From the NCBI GenBank assembly GCA_002389785.1, contig DGQS01000135.1:1-29958 (forward strand): a stretch of 29,958 nt of DNA. Reading direction: 5' to 3'. Source of the DNA: Bacteroidetes bacterium UBA4408 (GTDB taxonomy: Bacteria; Bacteroidota; Bacteroidia; UBA4408). The translations under genes and the position numbers were made by a program. This document shows, one piece after another, positions 15,949-25,369 of the stretch; the first letter of the stretch is position 1; every line of letters begins with the position of its first letter. The notes beneath the pieces were generated by a model. It searched no databases, had not been told where the DNA came from, and saw only the letters and a program-made list of their open reading frames with translations.

Positions 15949-16623
15949 TTACTGCGTTAAATCAATTTCTTCATACCCTGGATAGTTTTTACTGTTGAAA
16001 GCAAAAACAGTATCATCCACTTTGGTATTGGTAACAAATTTTTTCACGTTATAGGTCATGTCATTACCATCTTTCCCTAAAATTTTTATGGATACAATTT
16101 GCTTTTTAACTTTATCTATCGTAAGCAATACGGTATGAAAATTTCGTTTTTTAGCTTCGGTAGGAAATAATTTAATTACTTGGTGTACAGTGCCAGATTT
16201 TTGTTTTTCTTCCTTTACAAACTGATATTTAAAACCATTTTCATACATGGTAAATATGTTGCTTGGATTTATATCTTCACCCGATTTTCCTCCTACATTC
16301 GTTGCTAAATTTTTTTGAATTTCTTTCGCATCTTTTAAGATGGTATAGCTAAATTTTGTGTCGTTTAAAATAATTTGATCGGCTATTTCAAGTCGATACT
16401 TTTTTCCTTTAATGGTAATTTTCCCTTCTTGTGTTTCAGTTGTTTTCTCGGTTTTGTTTTCGATGGTATAGGAGAAATTAGCAATGATCGATGTAAAAGC
16501 TTTGGTTTTTGCGCTTAACTCATCCAGAATTTTCTTTGCTTTTTCGTCAACTTGCGCAGAGGCAGTATAAGGTGCTGAAAGCAAATGAATCGCAACGATG
16601 ACAAGGGTAATTTTTTTTAACAT
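15949..16623 (-). CDS. LolA-like outer-membrane lipoprotein carrier protein
   Basis: The 224 residues start with a signal peptide (hydrophobic core about residues 6-18, cleavage near TASAQ). The mature part has the LolA pattern: an N-terminal helix (DEKAKKILDELSAKTKAF), then antiparallel strands, TSIIANFSYTIEN, EGKITIKGKKYRLEI, IILNDTKFSYTI, and a helical insertion INPSNIFTMYENGFKYQFV. Later strands follow (VLLTIDKVKKQIVSIKIL, TYNVKKFVTN). LolA shuttles lipoproteins across the periplasm, though in Bacteroidota this broad family includes proteins of unproven cargo. Its place directly after ftsK on the same strand is a neighbourhood I recall from other Bacteroidota. Confidence 0.85.
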   Translation of the reverse strand: MLKKITLVIVAIHLLSAPYTASAQVDEKAKKILDELSAKTKAFTSIIANFSYTIENKTEKTTETQEGKITIKGKKYRLEIADQIILNDTKFSYTILKDAKEIQKNLATNVGGKSGEDINPSNIFTMYENGFKYQFVKEEKQKSGTVHQVIKLFPTEAKKRNFHTVLLTIDKVKKQIVSIKILGKDGNDMTYNVKKFVTNTKVDDTVFAFNSKNYPGYEEIDLTQ

Positions 16624-16713
16624 AGGAAGAGGTTTGTAAATCGATTTATGTACATTAACTACTACTCATTTATAAGTATGTGAATTACACATTCACAAAA
16701 TAAAAATGCGAAG

Positions 16714-19320
16714 TTAAGGATTCAATAATTGTTCCAAACTATTTTCATCGCGAATTAATACCTGTCGTGCTTTACTTCCCTCAAAAGGTCCAATTACACC
16801 AGCAGCTTCGAGTTGATCAATGATTCGTCCAGCTCGATTATAACCTAGCTTTAAGCGCCGTTGAATGAGCGAAGTGCTTCCTTGTTGATGTTGAACTATA
16901 AGCTTCGCAGCTTCAGCAAATAGTGCATCTCGCTCCGATGGGTCAAAATCTTCATTGCTGCCGCTGGCTGTTTCATCAATGTATTCAGGTAGTAAGAAGG
17001 CATCAGGATAGCCACGTTGTGAACCAATAAATTCAGTTATCTTATCTACTTCCGGTGTATCCACAAATGCACATTGTATGCGTATTAAGTCATTTCCGGT
17101 GCTTAACAACATATCTCCACGACCAATTAACTGGTCGGCACCTCCTGAATCAAGAATAGTGCGGCTATCTATTTTTGAACTTACCCTAAAAGCAATACGG
17201 GCAGGGAAATTGGCTTTAATGGTACCTGTAATTATATTCACGGATGGGCGCTGTGTCGCAATTATTAAGTGAATACCTATTGCTCTGGCTAATTGGGCAA
17301 GTCGAGCAATGGGTGTTTCAACTTCTTTTCCTGCGGTCATGATTAAATCGGCAAACTCATCTACAACCAAAACAATGTAAGGCAAAAATTTATGTCCATT
17401 GGTTGGAAGTAGTTTTCGGGAAATAAACTTGGCATTGTATTCCTTCAAGTTTCTAACTGCCGCATCTTTCAATAAATCATAGCGTTGATCCATTTCTATA
17501 CAGAGCGAATTTAAGGTATTGATAACCTTTTTGGTGTCGGTTATAATAGATTCAGCAGAGTCTGGAAGCTTTGCAAGATAATGTCGTTCAATCGTATTAA
17601 ACAGAGTTAATTCCACTTTTTTGGGATCAACCAATACAAATTTCAACTGTGATGGATGCTTTTTGTAAAGTAACGAAACCAAAATAGCATTTAAACCAAC
17701 TGATTTTCCTTGTCCGGTTGCTCCTGCCATCAGTAAATGCGGCATTTTTGCTAAATCGGTAATAAATATATCATTACTGATGGTTTTTCCTAAGGCGATA
17801 GGTAAATCGAAACTGCTGTTTTTAAATTTATCTGAATCAATGATGGAGCGCATCGAAACCGTTTCGGGCTTTTGATTCGGAACTTCAATACCAATCGTTC
17901 CTTTTCCCGGAATAGGCGCAATAATACGAATACCAAGGGCTGACAAACTCAGCGCAATGTCATCTTCGAGATTTTTAATTTTCGATATGCGCACGCCTGC
18001 TGCTGGAATTATTTCATATAAGGTAACCGTTGGGCCAATGGTTGCTTTTATTTTTTCAATGTCGATACTGTAATTCTTAAGCGTTTCAAGAATTTTATTT
18101 TTGTTTGCCTGTAGTTCTTCGTTATTGATGGTGATGGTATCGCTCCCATGTTTTTCGAGCAATTCAACTGGAGGAAACTGAAAAGAAGATAATTCCAGTG
18201 TTGGGTCATAGTCTTCGAGTGGAAGTTCTGCAATGATGGATTCGGCAGTAATTTCTTCATTCGTGGTGCTAGGTTTTTCTTCTACTACAAATGGAACTTC
18301 TGCAATTGAATTTTCAACGGTTGGGCTAGGTTCAGGTACCACAACTTCCATTGTTAATTCTTCAACTACCTGTTTTTGCTGTGATACAGGATGTGAATTG
18401 TCTTTCTCATCAAGATTTAATTCCAAAAAATCTTTATTCGGCACATCCGTAATTTCAGGAATTAATCCTGTTGATGAAAAAGTAAATTCGGTTTCAATTT
18501 TAGGCGCATTCTTTTTGTTCTTAATGCGTTCAACAATGTTTTTATGTACATTGATTGGTTCAGGTTCTGCTTCGGTTTCAGGCAGATTATTTTGTACTTC
18601 AGTAGTAATTTTGGGTTCATTGGTATTTGCAGCTTCTACTGATTTAATTTTTGGAGTAAAGGTTAAACTATTGCTTACAATTAAAAAGGCAACCGCACAA
18701 GCTACAATAAATAAACCCGCTCCAATTGTTCCTAAAATGCTAGTCAACCATAGATTGCTAAAATAACCAAAACTACCGCCCAAATAAAGGTAAGCAGGAT
18801 TCGTAAAAATAAAGGAACAAGTTACCGAAATCCATAACAAAGCAAAAAACGATATCCGCAATGATTTTCGAAAGGGCACTATTCTCTTTTTTAGCAAAAT
18901 GCGTATTCCGGCTAAAAAAAATACATAGCAAAAAATAAATGAAGATATCCCAAACCAGTTATAAATAAACTGATGTGAAACGATAGCTCCCATTTTCCCT
19001 AACCAATTTTCAACCTTTAATTCACTATTGGTTAGCAATTGCCACCATGAACCCATTACCTTGTCCTGGTCGTTTTGCCAAGTGAAAATATACGATAGTT
19101 GTGCTATAAAGAGGTATAGTGAAAAAAGCAAAAGTGCTAAACCGGTTACCCGATGAGTACGTTCATCCTTTAAGAATCGAACAAACGATTTTAAAGAAGA
19201 GGTTGATGAAGTACTGGCTATTACTTCCTCCTTTTTTAACTTTTTAGTTTTTTTACTTTCACTATTTTCCTCCTGTGCCGGAGGAGTGTTTTTGGCTGCT
19301 TTTTCTTTCGCTTCTGCCAT
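16714..19320 (-). CDS. ftsK: DNA translocase FtsK/SpoIIIE
   Basis: FtsK is the septal DNA pump that clears chromosomes from the division plane and activates dimer resolution. The 868 residues show a Lys/Glu-rich cytoplasmic head (1-50), then membrane segments at about 57-78, 118-142, 155-172 and 188-216. An acidic, Pro-rich linker runs from about 225 to 440. The motor follows with Walker A GATGQGKS (about 532-539) and Walker B IVLVVDEFADLI. The C-terminal winged-helix gamma domain is visible as IVQHQQGSTSLIQRRLKLGYNRAGRIIDQLEAAGVIG, the part that reads polarity sequences. Length and domain order are normal. The ATG lies in an AT-rich context without a Shine-Dalgarno. Confidence 0.97.
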   Translation of the reverse strand: MAEAKEKAAKNTPPAQEENSESKKTKKLKKEEVIASTSSTSSLKSFVRFLKDERTHRVTGLALLLFSLYLFIAQLSYIFTWQNDQDKVMGSWWQLLTNSELKVENWLGKMGAIVSHQFIYNWFGISSFIFCYVFFLAGIRILLKKRIVPFRKSLRISFFALLWISVTCSFIFTNPAYLYLGGSFGYFSNLWLTSILGTIGAGLFIVACAVAFLIVSNSLTFTPKIKSVEAANTNEPKITTEVQNNLPETEAEPEPINVHKNIVERIKNKKNAPKIETEFTFSSTGLIPEITDVPNKDFLELNLDEKDNSHPVSQQKQVVEELTMEVVVPEPSPTVENSIAEVPFVVEEKPSTTNEEITAESIIAELPLEDYDPTLELSSFQFPPVELLEKHGSDTITINNEELQANKNKILETLKNYSIDIEKIKATIGPTVTLYEIIPAAGVRISKIKNLEDDIALSLSALGIRIIAPIPGKGTIGIEVPNQKPETVSMRSIIDSDKFKNSSFDLPIALGKTISNDIFITDLAKMPHLLMAGATGQGKSVGLNAILVSLLYKKHPSQLKFVLVDPKKVELTLFNTIERHYLAKLPDSAESIITDTKKVINTLNSLCIEMDQRYDLLKDAAVRNLKEYNAKFISRKLLPTNGHKFLPYIVLVVDEFADLIMTAGKEVETPIARLAQLARAIGIHLIIATQRPSVNIITGTIKANFPARIAFRVSSKIDSRTILDSGGADQLIGRGDMLLSTGNDLIRIQCAFVDTPEVDKITEFIGSQRGYPDAFLLPEYIDETASGSNEDFDPSERDALFAEAAKLIVQHQQGSTSLIQRRLKLGYNRAGRIIDQLEAAGVIGPFEGSKARQVLIRDENSLEQLLNP

Positions 19321-19443
19321 TGTGGTATGTTGCTTTTTAATTGAATAAAAGTGCAGAATATTTTTTTGCTTTCTTGAAAAGAATAAATTTTGTTTTCAAC
19401 AGTCAAAATTTAATAACGTAAAATGGACTGTATTAGTATAAAC

Positions 19444-19476
19444 AAAAAGGCACATCGTTGACTGATGTGCCTTTTT
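19444..19476 (-). terminator. intrinsic terminator of the 19496-20188 lipoprotein gene
   Basis: AAAAAGGCACATC (19444-19456) pairs perfectly with GATGTGCCTTTTT (19464-19476) around a seven-base loop. It lies 20 bases past the lipoprotein stop codon on the minus strand. The A and T ends would also let it stop plus-strand transcripts. Confidence 0.88.
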
Positions 19477-19495
19477 AACTTGTATTCTAAACCAA

Positions 19496-20188
19496 TCAAT
19501 TCATGTCTTCAAACATTTTGTCCATTTCTTCAATGGTGATAATCTTAAAATCAGGACTTAATTCAAAATGACCTTCTTCAATCTCCTTTTTAATTACATT
19601 TTTAGCAGTTAAAATCATATCAACACCGTATTTTTGAATTCTAAATTCCATCAAAACCCCTTTTATTTCTCTAAAAGGTGAGCTCCAATTTGGAGTTTCA
19701 ATATTTATGTCATTCGTATAATAAACATCAAAATCGGGAATAGTATCCGCTTCAAAATCGACTCTTGCTTTCAAGCAATTATAACCTGCAATAGTTTTTT
19801 TATCTGGTAAAAAAGTTATTTTTCGTTTAGGCTCTTTCTGTATCAATTTTTCAACTCCTACAGTATCTAAAATTACAGCATATTTCTTACCCATGACTGT
19901 AAGGGTTTGTGTTACTTGTTTTTTATTTAAATTAGCAATTAATGAGGTTGTTACAATGCCCATGCTTATTTCTAAATCAACACTTGCCTCATTGTTTTTA
20001 AAATTATAATTGATAGTTGCCGGCAGCAAACTGGTCATAAAATTATCTTTTTTGGTAGGAGGATAGCTTACTGCATATTCAATTGTTCCTTCTGAAATTT
20101 TGCCGGTTGTAAACGTGTTGCAACCAATCAGCATAATTAGTAACGCCAAAATGGTCAGTATAGAAATGTAAAGAATTCGAAACCTCAT
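19496..20188 (-). CDS. lipoprotein, GLPGLI/DUF4412-like
   Basis: The 230-residue product has a basic N-terminus, a hydrophobic segment (about residues 5-21) and a lipobox LIGC at the end of it, so it should be lipid-anchored at about Cys23. The mature region has strands such as EGTIEYAVSYPP, TINYNFKNNEASVDLEI and KKYAVILD, and the motif KKTIAGYNCLKARVDFE. That last pattern ('I.GY.C.KA.V') recalls the Bacteroidota GLPGLI and DUF4412 families, whose functions are unknown. It forms a monocistronic unit with a strong terminator. I could not see a convincing promoter in the 139 bases upstream. Confidence 0.75.
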   Translation of the reverse strand: MRFRILYISILTILALLIMLIGCNTFTTGKISEGTIEYAVSYPPTKKDNFMTSLLPATINYNFKNNEASVDLEISMGIVTTSLIANLNKKQVTQTLTVMGKKYAVILDTVGVEKLIQKEPKRKITFLPDKKTIAGYNCLKARVDFEADTIPDFDVYYTNDINIETPNWSSPFREIKGVLMEFRIQKYGVDMILTAKNVIKKEIEEGHFELSPDFKIITIEEMDKMFEDMN

Positions 20189-20327
20189 GAATTTGATTTA
20201 TTAGTCTAATGTCTTCACCCTTACTTCTATCTACGTTTCGAATTCAATACTAGGAAGAAAATAACCAGCATAGATAGTTGGTCGATGAAAGTTTTAAACA
20301 GACCTTTTAACAATTAAAAAGCACTGA

Positions 20328-20951
20328 CTAAAGCAATGTTTTACACATTCGATGTTGGCCGTTTTTGTCACATTCTTCAAATCCCATTACTTTCAAAAAT
20401 CGTAGGTGCTGCTTGTTTTGCATGCCCTCGTACACAATTTTTTTGACACCTCTTGATTGTAAAAATTCTTTTTCTCGTTCAAAAATAAAGCGACCAACTT
20501 TATAATCGCGGTAATGTTTCACGGTATAGTTAAGTTTAACTTTTGCTTCACCCTGTTCATTAATTGTAGCAACAAAAACATTGGCAATAACTAAATCACG
20601 CAATACAACAAAGGAAAGTTTATTGGCTTCGTTGCTAAATTTGAAACCTGGAAAAAATTGCTCTATATCGCTTGCATAAAATTCAACAAAACGTTGTACC
20701 AATATTCCTTCCGACTCAAAGGGAAGCAATTCAAAGGTCTCTTTGCTTTTTAAAAGAATGAATAATTGATACAGGTTAATAAAAAATAAAATACTATTTG
20801 CCAGCATCACCGGAAAAGCATCAATTAAAAAACCATAAGTGATAAATAGCAAACAACCGGCAATGTTGAGCCAGCGAAAGCGAAGTGCATTGCTTACTAT
20901 GAGTGAATAAGCTAAAAATGCAGAAGCTAAATATCCAATAGCCAGAATCAT
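20328..20951 (-). CDS. YgjV-like membrane domain fused to a GNAT acetyltransferase-like domain
   Basis: The first roughly 70 residues hold three short hydrophobic segments (about 2-18, 25-43, 48-68) typical of YgjV/IMP membrane proteins (GYLASAFLAYSLIVSNALRFRWLNI). Residues of about 75-207 look like a GNAT-fold domain: FVVLRDLVIANVFVATIN (strands beta-3/4), then YTVKHYRDYKVGRFIF as the acetyl-CoA-binding loop, then SRGVKKIVYEGMQNKQHLRFLKVMGFEE, a typical final part. GNATs transfer acetyl groups to amines; the substrate is unknown. It lies 17 bases downstream of the arginine decarboxylase gene on the same strand, so they are probably co-transcribed. Together with the neighbour, an agmatine or polyamine substrate is a guess. 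Confidence 0.78.
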   Translation of the reverse strand: MILAIGYLASAFLAYSLIVSNALRFRWLNIAGCLLFITYGFLIDAFPVMLANSILFFINLYQLFILLKSKETFELLPFESEGILVQRFVEFYASDIEQFFPGFKFSNEANKLSFVVLRDLVIANVFVATINEQGEAKVKLNYTVKHYRDYKVGRFIFEREKEFLQSRGVKKIVYEGMQNKQHLRFLKVMGFEECDKNGQHRMCKTLL

Positions 20952-20968
20952 ATCATTGAAACGCTCAT

Positions 20969-22360
20969 CTAATAGCCTAAAATTTTAAGCATCGATTTAT
21001 AACTTTGTTCTTTGGCAAAAAGTCGAGTAATGATTTCACCATTTTCATCCAAATCAACAATTACATGTTTTGGAGCAGGTATTAAGCAATGTTGAATTCC
21101 TCCATAGCCGCCAATTGATTCCTGGTAAGCGCCGGTATGAAAAAAACCAAGGTATTGAGTATTTTTCTTTTCAAGCTTTGGTAAAAAAATCTGATTAACG
21201 TTAGATTCGGCATTGTAATAATCATCGCCGTCGCAAGTAAGTCCACCCAAATTAACGCGCTCATAATCTTTATCCCAATTATTAATTGCTAATAAAATAA
21301 AGCGTTGTTTAATACCCCAGGTATCGGGCAAAGTGGTGATAAATGAACTATCAATCATGTTCCAAATCTCACTGTCGTTTTGCTGTTTTTGTTCTACAGT
21401 AGAATAAAGCACAGCACCACTTTCACCAACAGTAAAGCTTCCAAACTCAGTAAAAATATTGGGCTCAGCAACTTCTTTTTCTTCACATATTTTTTTAATG
21501 TGTTGAACAATTTGTTCGGCCATGTATTCGTAATCGTAATCAAAGCTCAATGAAGTTTTAATTGGAAATCCACCGCCTATATCGAGTGAATCGAGTTCGG
21601 GACAAACTTTTTTTAATTCGCAGTATACATTTATACATTTAGTTAGTTCGGTCCAATAATAAGAAGTATCCCGAATGCCTTTATTTACAAAAAAGTGAAG
21701 CATTTTTAATTCAAATTTTGCATTCGGCTTTATTTTTTGGACGTAAAAATCAAGAATGTCTTTATAGCGAATACCTAATCTCGAGGTATAAAATTCATAA
21801 TTGGGTTCTTCTTCGGCAGCGATGCGAATTCCTAGTTTACACTTGCCTTTTACAGATTTTTCATAAGCCAATATTTCATTTTTATTATCCAGAACAGGAA
21901 TCACATTCTTAAAACCATCATTAATTAATTCAGCAATGTATTGTGTGTAAGTAGGGCGTTTGTAGCCGTTACAAATAATAAATGTATCTTTGTTTATCTT
22001 TTGATTTTGGTATAAATTTTTAATTATGGGTATATCAAAAGCAGAAGAGGTTTCGAGGTGAACATTGTTTTTTAATGCTTCATCAAGAACAAACGAAAAG
22101 TGCGAACTTTTGGTACAGTAGCAATAACTATAAGTTCCTTTGTAATCGGCTTTGGCAATGGCAACATTAAAAAGTCTTTTCGCTTTTTGAATTTGCGAAC
22201 TTATTTTAGGCAGGTAGGAGATTTTTAACGGGGTACCGTATTTTTTAATGATTTCCATTAAAGGAATATCATTAAAATAAAGTTCATCGTCCACAACCTT
22301 AAAAGGTTCTTGTGGAAAGTCAAATGTTTGATGAATTAAATCGCTATACTTGCTTTGCAT
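20969..22360 (-). CDS. speA: biosynthetic-type arginine decarboxylase (fold-III PLP enzyme)
   Basis: The 463-residue enzyme is the alanine-racemase-fold decarboxylase that in Flavobacteria is annotated as arginine decarboxylase. It converts arginine to agmatine, the first step of agmatine-route polyamine synthesis. The PLP lysine is Lys84 in YCYCTKSSHF. Other marks are LETSSAFDIP, the PLP-phosphate loop DIGGGFPIK at about residue 261, TEFGSFTVGESGA where other family members have an EPGR-type motif, and the active-site cysteine in GLTCDGDDYYN near 377. The gene diverges from the arginase gene (100-base gap) and leads the YgjV-GNAT gene by 17 bases. Arginine rather than ornithine is the likely substrate from family similarity, but this is not settled by sequence alone. 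Confidence 0.85.
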   Translation of the reverse strand: MQSKYSDLIHQTFDFPQEPFKVVDDELYFNDIPLMEIIKKYGTPLKISYLPKISSQIQKAKRLFNVAIAKADYKGTYSYCYCTKSSHFSFVLDEALKNNVHLETSSAFDIPIIKNLYQNQKINKDTFIICNGYKRPTYTQYIAELINDGFKNVIPVLDNKNEILAYEKSVKGKCKLGIRIAAEEEPNYEFYTSRLGIRYKDILDFYVQKIKPNAKFELKMLHFFVNKGIRDTSYYWTELTKCINVYCELKKVCPELDSLDIGGGFPIKTSLSFDYDYEYMAEQIVQHIKKICEEKEVAEPNIFTEFGSFTVGESGAVLYSTVEQKQQNDSEIWNMIDSSFITTLPDTWGIKQRFILLAINNWDKDYERVNLGGLTCDGDDYYNAESNVNQIFLPKLEKKNTQYLGFFHTGAYQESIGGYGGIQHCLIPAPKHVIVDLDENGEIITRLFAKEQSYKSMLKILGY

Positions 22361-22424
22361 GTGATGATTGCCATTTTAGATTTGGGTGTGTAAAAATGCA
22401 ATTATTATTAGTATTTTTTTGATT

Positions 22425-22432
22425 TATTTTTG
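22425..22432 (+). promoter_or_regulatory. TAnnTTTG -7 box upstream of the arginase
   Basis: TATTTTTG matches TAnnTTTG about 28 bases before the arginase ATG (22461), leaving a short leader. No good -33 TTTG lies 19-21 bases upstream, and the surrounding T-richness makes chance matches likely. Confidence 0.33.
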
Positions 22433-22460
22433 AGTCGTGGATGTCTAATTATTAAATTAT

Positions 22461-23405
22461 ATGAAGAAGTTAAAATTTATTGAAGTGAAATCTGAAATAG
22501 GTGCCGGAACCCGTGGGGCAAGCCTGGGTGTGGATGCCATTAAAATAGCGGCTTTAGACTACGGCAGTACCTTGTTTAAACAAATCGATTCGGTTGAAAT
22601 TCCGCACCAAAATCAATTATTGTTTGAAACACAGGGAAGCCCTTATGCAAAAAGAATAAAAGGTGTGTTATCACTGTATGAAAAACTTTCAGCTGAAGTG
22701 TCAAATACCCTTAAAAAAAACGGCTTCCCTTTAGTACTGGCCGGCGATCATAGCACTGCAGGTGGAACCATTGCCGGTATTCGTATGGCCTATCCCAAAC
22801 AGCGTTTAGGGGTAATTTGGATCGATGCACATGCGGACATTCATTCACCGTTTACTACACCTACCGGCAACATGCATGGTATGCCTTTGGCTATAAGTTT
22901 ATCTGAAGACAATGTGTCGAACAAAATGAATAAACCCGATAAAGACACGATTGACCTTTGGAACAAATTGAAAAAATTAGGAAATATTTCTCCAAAAATA
23001 AATTATAAAGACCTTGTTTACATTGGTGTTCGAGATATTGAACCCGAAGAATCTTTTTTATTGAAAAAGCACAAGGTAAAAGCATTTACAACCGCTGAAG
23101 TCAAGCGAAACGGGGTTGAAAAAATTGCCCGTGAAGCATTGTCGCACTTGAGTCAGTGTAATTTAATTTATATTTCCTTTGACGTGGATAGCATGGATTC
23201 ATCTATTTCAAAAGGAACCGGTACTCCGGTAAGAAACGGTATTACCGAAAAGGAAGCAGGTAGTTTATGTGTTCGATTGATTCAAAATGAAAAGGTATGT
23301 TGTTTCGAAATTTGTGAAGTGAATCCAACCTTAGACAAGGAAAATTTGATGGCTGAAAATACTTTTGAAATCCTACAGAAAGTAGTTTCACAATTAACCA
23401 ATTAA
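22461..23405 (+). CDS. rocF: arginase family ureohydrolase, probable arginase
   Basis: Arginase hydrolyses arginine to ornithine and urea with a dinuclear manganese centre. Metal ligands are visible: His97 (LAGDHSTAGG), Asp122, His124 and Asp126 (IDAHADIHS), Asp241 and Asp243 (SFDVDSMD). The substrate-binding TGNMHG at 135-140 corresponds to the SGNLHG loop of arginases, and GTGTPV with a following GIT also favours arginase over agmatinase, which has SHG and a different second loop. The 314 residues are the usual length. It diverges from arginine decarboxylase over a 100-base promoter region with no visible shared operator. It could alternatively act on agmatine or a related guanidino compound. 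Confidence 0.85.
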   Translation: MKKLKFIEVKSEIGAGTRGASLGVDAIKIAALDYGSTLFKQIDSVEIPHQNQLLFETQGSPYAKRIKGVLSLYEKLSAEVSNTLKKNGFPLVLAGDHSTAGGTIAGIRMAYPKQRLGVIWIDAHADIHSPFTTPTGNMHGMPLAISLSEDNVSNKMNKPDKDTIDLWNKLKKLGNISPKINYKDLVYIGVRDIEPEESFLLKKHKVKAFTTAEVKRNGVEKIAREALSHLSQCNLIYISFDVDSMDSSISKGTGTPVRNGITEKEAGSLCVRLIQNEKVCCFEICEVNPTLDKENLMAENTFEILQKVVSQLTN

Positions 23406-23425
23406 TAAAATTATTGGTTGTTTGA
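23396..23425 (+). terminator. weak hairpin at the arginase stop codon
   Basis: AACCAAT (23396-23402) and ATTGGTT (23413-23419) make a seven-base stem with a ten-base loop, followed by a T-rich stretch (GTTTG). It overlaps the stop codon and is AT-rich, so it may be only a weak terminator. Confidence 0.3.
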
Positions 23426-23582
23426 TGCGAGTTTCGGTAGAATTTAGTTCAAAAAAAAGAGTTTAGTTACTAGTAAATTCAGAGGAAGAAATTGAATTAT
23501 TCTTTGCGTCATCTCAATCAACTTTGTTTGTTCAACAATTAAAAGGCAGTTATATGCATTGCCACTTGTAAGTAGTTTATAC

Positions 23583-25367
23583 ATGAAAATTGAAAATCAG
23601 ATCACTTCTAAAATTGCTGAAGCTGTTTCTATATTATTTAATATAACTGTTAGTCCCGCTCAGGCAGCCGTTCAAAAAACCAAATCAGAATTTGTAGGTG
23701 ATTTTACATTGGTTGTGTTTCCTTTTGTGAAGGCTTCTAAACTGTCACCCGAAAATACAGCACAAAAAATAGGAGAGTGGTTGCAAAAAGAGATGAAAGA
23801 AATCACTTCCTTTAATGTTGTGAAAGGTTTTTTGAACCTGGAATTATCCAATGAATATTGGTGGGAATTCTTTACCTCTAATTATAAGAATAGCAGCTTT
23901 GGATATACTCCCATAAATGAAAGTTCTAAGATTCAAATGGTGGAATATTGCGGACCGAATACTAATAAACCACTTCATTTAGGACATGTTAGAAATTGCC
24001 TTTTAGGATATTCAGTATGCGAAATATTAAAAGCAAATGGCAACAAAGTAATTAAGGTAAATATTGTAAACGATCGTGGAATTCACATCTGCAAAAGTAT
24101 GCTGGCCTGGAAAAAATACGGCGCGGGTGAAACTCCTGAAAGTAGCGGAATGAAAGGAGATCACTTAGTTGGTAAATACTACGTTGAATTTGATAAGCAC
24201 TATAAAAAGCAAGTGAATGATTCAATGGCACAAGGTCTCACCAAGGAAGAAGCTGAGAAAAACGCTCCATTGATGCTTGAAGTGAAACAAATGTTGCGCG
24301 ATTGGGAAGATGGAGATGAAGCAACATTGGCTTTGTGGAATAAAATGAATGGCTGGGTGTATGATGGATTTGATATTACCTATGCAAAACTCGGAGTTGA
24401 TTTTGATAAAATATATTATGAATCCCAAACCTACTTATACGGCAAAGAAATAGTTTTGAATGGGCTTCAAAGAGAAATTATGCAGCAACGTGCGGATGGT
24501 TCAATTTATATTGATCTCAGCAAAGATGGTTTAGATGAAAAAACCTTGTTGCGAAGCGACGGTACTTCAGTTTACATTACTCAAGATATTGGTACTGCTG
24601 TTTTACGCGCAAACGATTATCACTTTTCAAACTTAGCTTACGTGGTTGCGAATGAACAGGATTATCATTTTAAGGTACTCTTTTTAATACTACAAAAGCT
24701 AGGCTACACATGGGCGAATGGATTATATCATTTAAGTTATGGAATGGTTGAATTGCCCGAAGGTAAAATGAAATCAAGGGAAGGCACTGTAGTAGATGCT
24801 GATGATTTAATGGAACAAATGATTTTAACTGCCGATAAAACTACACGTGAATTAGGTAAAATTGATGATTTTGATTCAGTTGAAGCCAATGATTTATTTC
24901 GAACAATTGGCATGGGTGCACTCAAGTATTTTATGTTAAAAGTGGACCCTAAAAAGAAAATGCTTTTTAACCCGGCTGAATCGATTGATTTTAATGGGCA
25001 CACCGGACCTTTTATTCAGTACACCTATGCGCGTATTAATTCATTGTTGAAAAAGGCAGCTGCTAGCGCTATTGAGCCGCTAAAGATGCCAATGGAAATA
25101 CAAAACAAAGAGCGAGAATTAGTAAAAATGGTGTATGATTTTCCATCCGTTATTAATCAAGCTGCCGAAACGTATAGTCCTGCTCTTGTGGCAAACTATG
25201 TTTATGAATTGGTTAAAAATTACAATTCATTTTACCACGATTTTCCTATACTGAAAGAAGAGGATTCAACTACCAGAATATTTAGAATTAACTTGAGTTT
25301 ATTTTGTGCTCAGGTTATAAAAAATTCAATGAAACTTCTTGGAATAGAGGTTCCTGAACGCATGTAA
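23583..25367 (+). CDS. argS: arginyl-tRNA synthetase
   Basis: This class I enzyme charges tRNA-Arg in the cytoplasm. The 594 residues fit the family. An Arg-tRNA-synthetase N-terminal domain leads, then the HIGH-type HLGH in NKPLHLGHVRNCLLG, the NIVNDRGIHICKSMLAW stretch, and the KMSKS-equivalent KMKSREGTVVDADDL, in the form usual for Bacteroidota. The C-terminal DALR anticodon-binding domain ends the protein with a late RINLSLFCAQVIKNSMKLLGIEVPERM-type ending. I chose ATG at 23583: the longer frame starts at TTG 23559 and adds eight residues without family support. The stop lies two bases from the mlaF stop on the other strand, so the two genes converge with no terminator between. Confidence 0.97.
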   Translation: MKIENQITSKIAEAVSILFNITVSPAQAAVQKTKSEFVGDFTLVVFPFVKASKLSPENTAQKIGEWLQKEMKEITSFNVVKGFLNLELSNEYWWEFFTSNYKNSSFGYTPINESSKIQMVEYCGPNTNKPLHLGHVRNCLLGYSVCEILKANGNKVIKVNIVNDRGIHICKSMLAWKKYGAGETPESSGMKGDHLVGKYYVEFDKHYKKQVNDSMAQGLTKEEAEKNAPLMLEVKQMLRDWEDGDEATLALWNKMNGWVYDGFDITYAKLGVDFDKIYYESQTYLYGKEIVLNGLQREIMQQRADGSIYIDLSKDGLDEKTLLRSDGTSVYITQDIGTAVLRANDYHFSNLAYVVANEQDYHFKVLFLILQKLGYTWANGLYHLSYGMVELPEGKMKSREGTVVDADDLMEQMILTADKTTRELGKIDDFDSVEANDLFRTIGMGALKYFMLKVDPKKKMLFNPAESIDFNGHTGPFIQYTYARINSLLKKAAASAIEPLKMPMEIQNKERELVKMVYDFPSVINQAAETYSPALVANYVYELVKNYNSFYHDFPILKEEDSTTRIFRINLSLFCAQVIKNSMKLLGIEVPERM

Positions 25368-25369
25368 TT

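Noticed and set aside
18233..18766. Plus-strand open frame of 177 codons inside ftsK
   Set aside because: It lies antisense to the low-complexity linker of ftsK. The Ser/Thr/Gly-rich translation mirrors the repetitive acidic linker codons and matches no family.
23559..23582. TTG start for argS, eight codons upstream
   Set aside because: The added residues have no match to the ArgRS N-terminal domain, and ATG at 23583 is a normal start.
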